Assembly (NCBI GenBank): GCA_902779945.1
Contig: CACZDN010000016.1
Coordinates: 62,001-126,000, forward strand
Direction of reading: 5' to 3'
DNA: 64,000 nucleotides
Source of the DNA: Oscillospiraceae bacterium
GTDB taxonomy: Bacteria; Bacillota; Clostridia; Oscillospirales; Oscillospiraceae
The position numbers were made by a program, and so were the translations under genes. The number at the start of each line of letters is the position of its first letter. The first letter of the stretch is position 1. Below the pieces are notes generated by a model. That model saw nothing but the letters and a program-made list of their open reading frames with translations, was not told where the DNA came from and searched no databases. Of the stretch, positions 63,823 to 64,000 are shown one piece after another.

Positions 63823-64000
63823 ATGATCACTGCAGGCGATTTCAGAAACGGCGTTACCTTTGAGATGGACGGCCAGGTCATGCAGGTCGTCGAGTTCCAG
63901 CACGTCAAGCCCGGCAAGGGTTTGTCCGCACCAAGATGAAGAACGTCATCACCGGCGCCGTCACCGAAACTTCCTTCAACCCCACCGCAAAATTCGAGAA
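63823..64000 (+). pseudogene. efp: Elongation factor P, frameshifted and cut by the window end
   Basis: EF-P relieves ribosome stalling at polyproline. ATG 63823 has GGGAGG upstream. The first 33 residues ([20 protein letters not shown] and FQHVKPGKG) match, with Lys32, the residue modified in Bacillus, in place. The frame then reads LSAPR and stops at TGA 63937. In another frame, [19 protein letters not shown] follows exactly as in EF-P. About 7 bases (G-A-A region of KPGKGAAFVR) are missing between 63918 and 63925. It is therefore a pseudogene, or the sequence has an error. Only 178 bases are in the window. Confidence 0.85.

Overview
The window is a gene-dense, GC-rich piece of a Gram-positive, anaerobic, endospore-forming Clostridia genome. 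It most resembles the Oscillospiraceae (Flavonifractor/Oscillibacter-like gut bacteria), which is inference from gene content. The pointers are a SpoIID homologue, rubrerythrin, an EFR1-type ferredoxin, a Na+-type V-ATPase, ClpC, a B. subtilis-type ThyA, PyrR attenuation, and lipoproteins with Pro/Thr-rich linkers. No rRNA, tRNA, CRISPR, prophage or transposase gene was seen.

Layout. 1-4985: a leftward, translationally coupled aromatic amino-acid operon (aroF-tyrA-aroB-aroA-aroC). In front of it are a consensus promoter, an 18-codon Phe/Tyr-rich leader peptide and an attenuator. 5180-9748: a sortase-like lipoprotein, then a leftward hisK-aspT-phosphodiesterase unit, then a small PepSY protein with a double-glycine leader. 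9898-19624: a GGDEF/EAL receptor, an EFR1 ferredoxin, mgtE with a structured leader, rubrerythrin, a thioredoxin-fold protein and a hybrid histidine kinase. 19689-25549: the YjjI/YjjW glycyl-radical pair, divergent kdgK and eda, and a sugar-kinase-like phosphotransferase. 25814-34490: a REC-PAS-GGDEF protein, lysA with a 5-formyl-THF cyclo-ligase gene, an RHH regulator facing a small protein gene across a palindrome, and a 1562-residue LysM/repeat surface protein. 35048-44406: rluA-like, prmA, a lipoprotein, pyrR with its attenuator, uraA, mutY, a membrane protein, spoIID-like, a methyltransferase and a ferredoxin. 44595-50262: clpC, gdhA, thyA-folA and gtrA-like. 50338-59006: a complete V-type ATPase operon. 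59284-64000: tatB-tatA-tatC, dacA, pepP and the start of efp.

Between the genes are three families of dispersed palindromic repeats. The most striking is a MITE-like element (about 165 bp when full length, seven copies). One copy supplies the last codons and stop of gdhA; a repeat of another family supplies the tail of the rluA-like gene. Three conserved genes look damaged compared with their families: thyA lacks an internal block, efp is frameshifted, and ntpA lacks its usual first residues. These could be real mutations or assembly errors, and the sequence alone cannot decide.

Regulation is unusually readable. There is a Phe/Tyr peptide attenuator before aroF, a PyrR-type terminator before pyrR, a leader ORF with a start-sequestering stem before mgtE, and a palindromic operator beside an RHH gene. 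The best candidates for something little described are the double-glycine PepSY protein, the MITE-made protein C-termini, the sortase-like lipoprotein and the mgtE leader.
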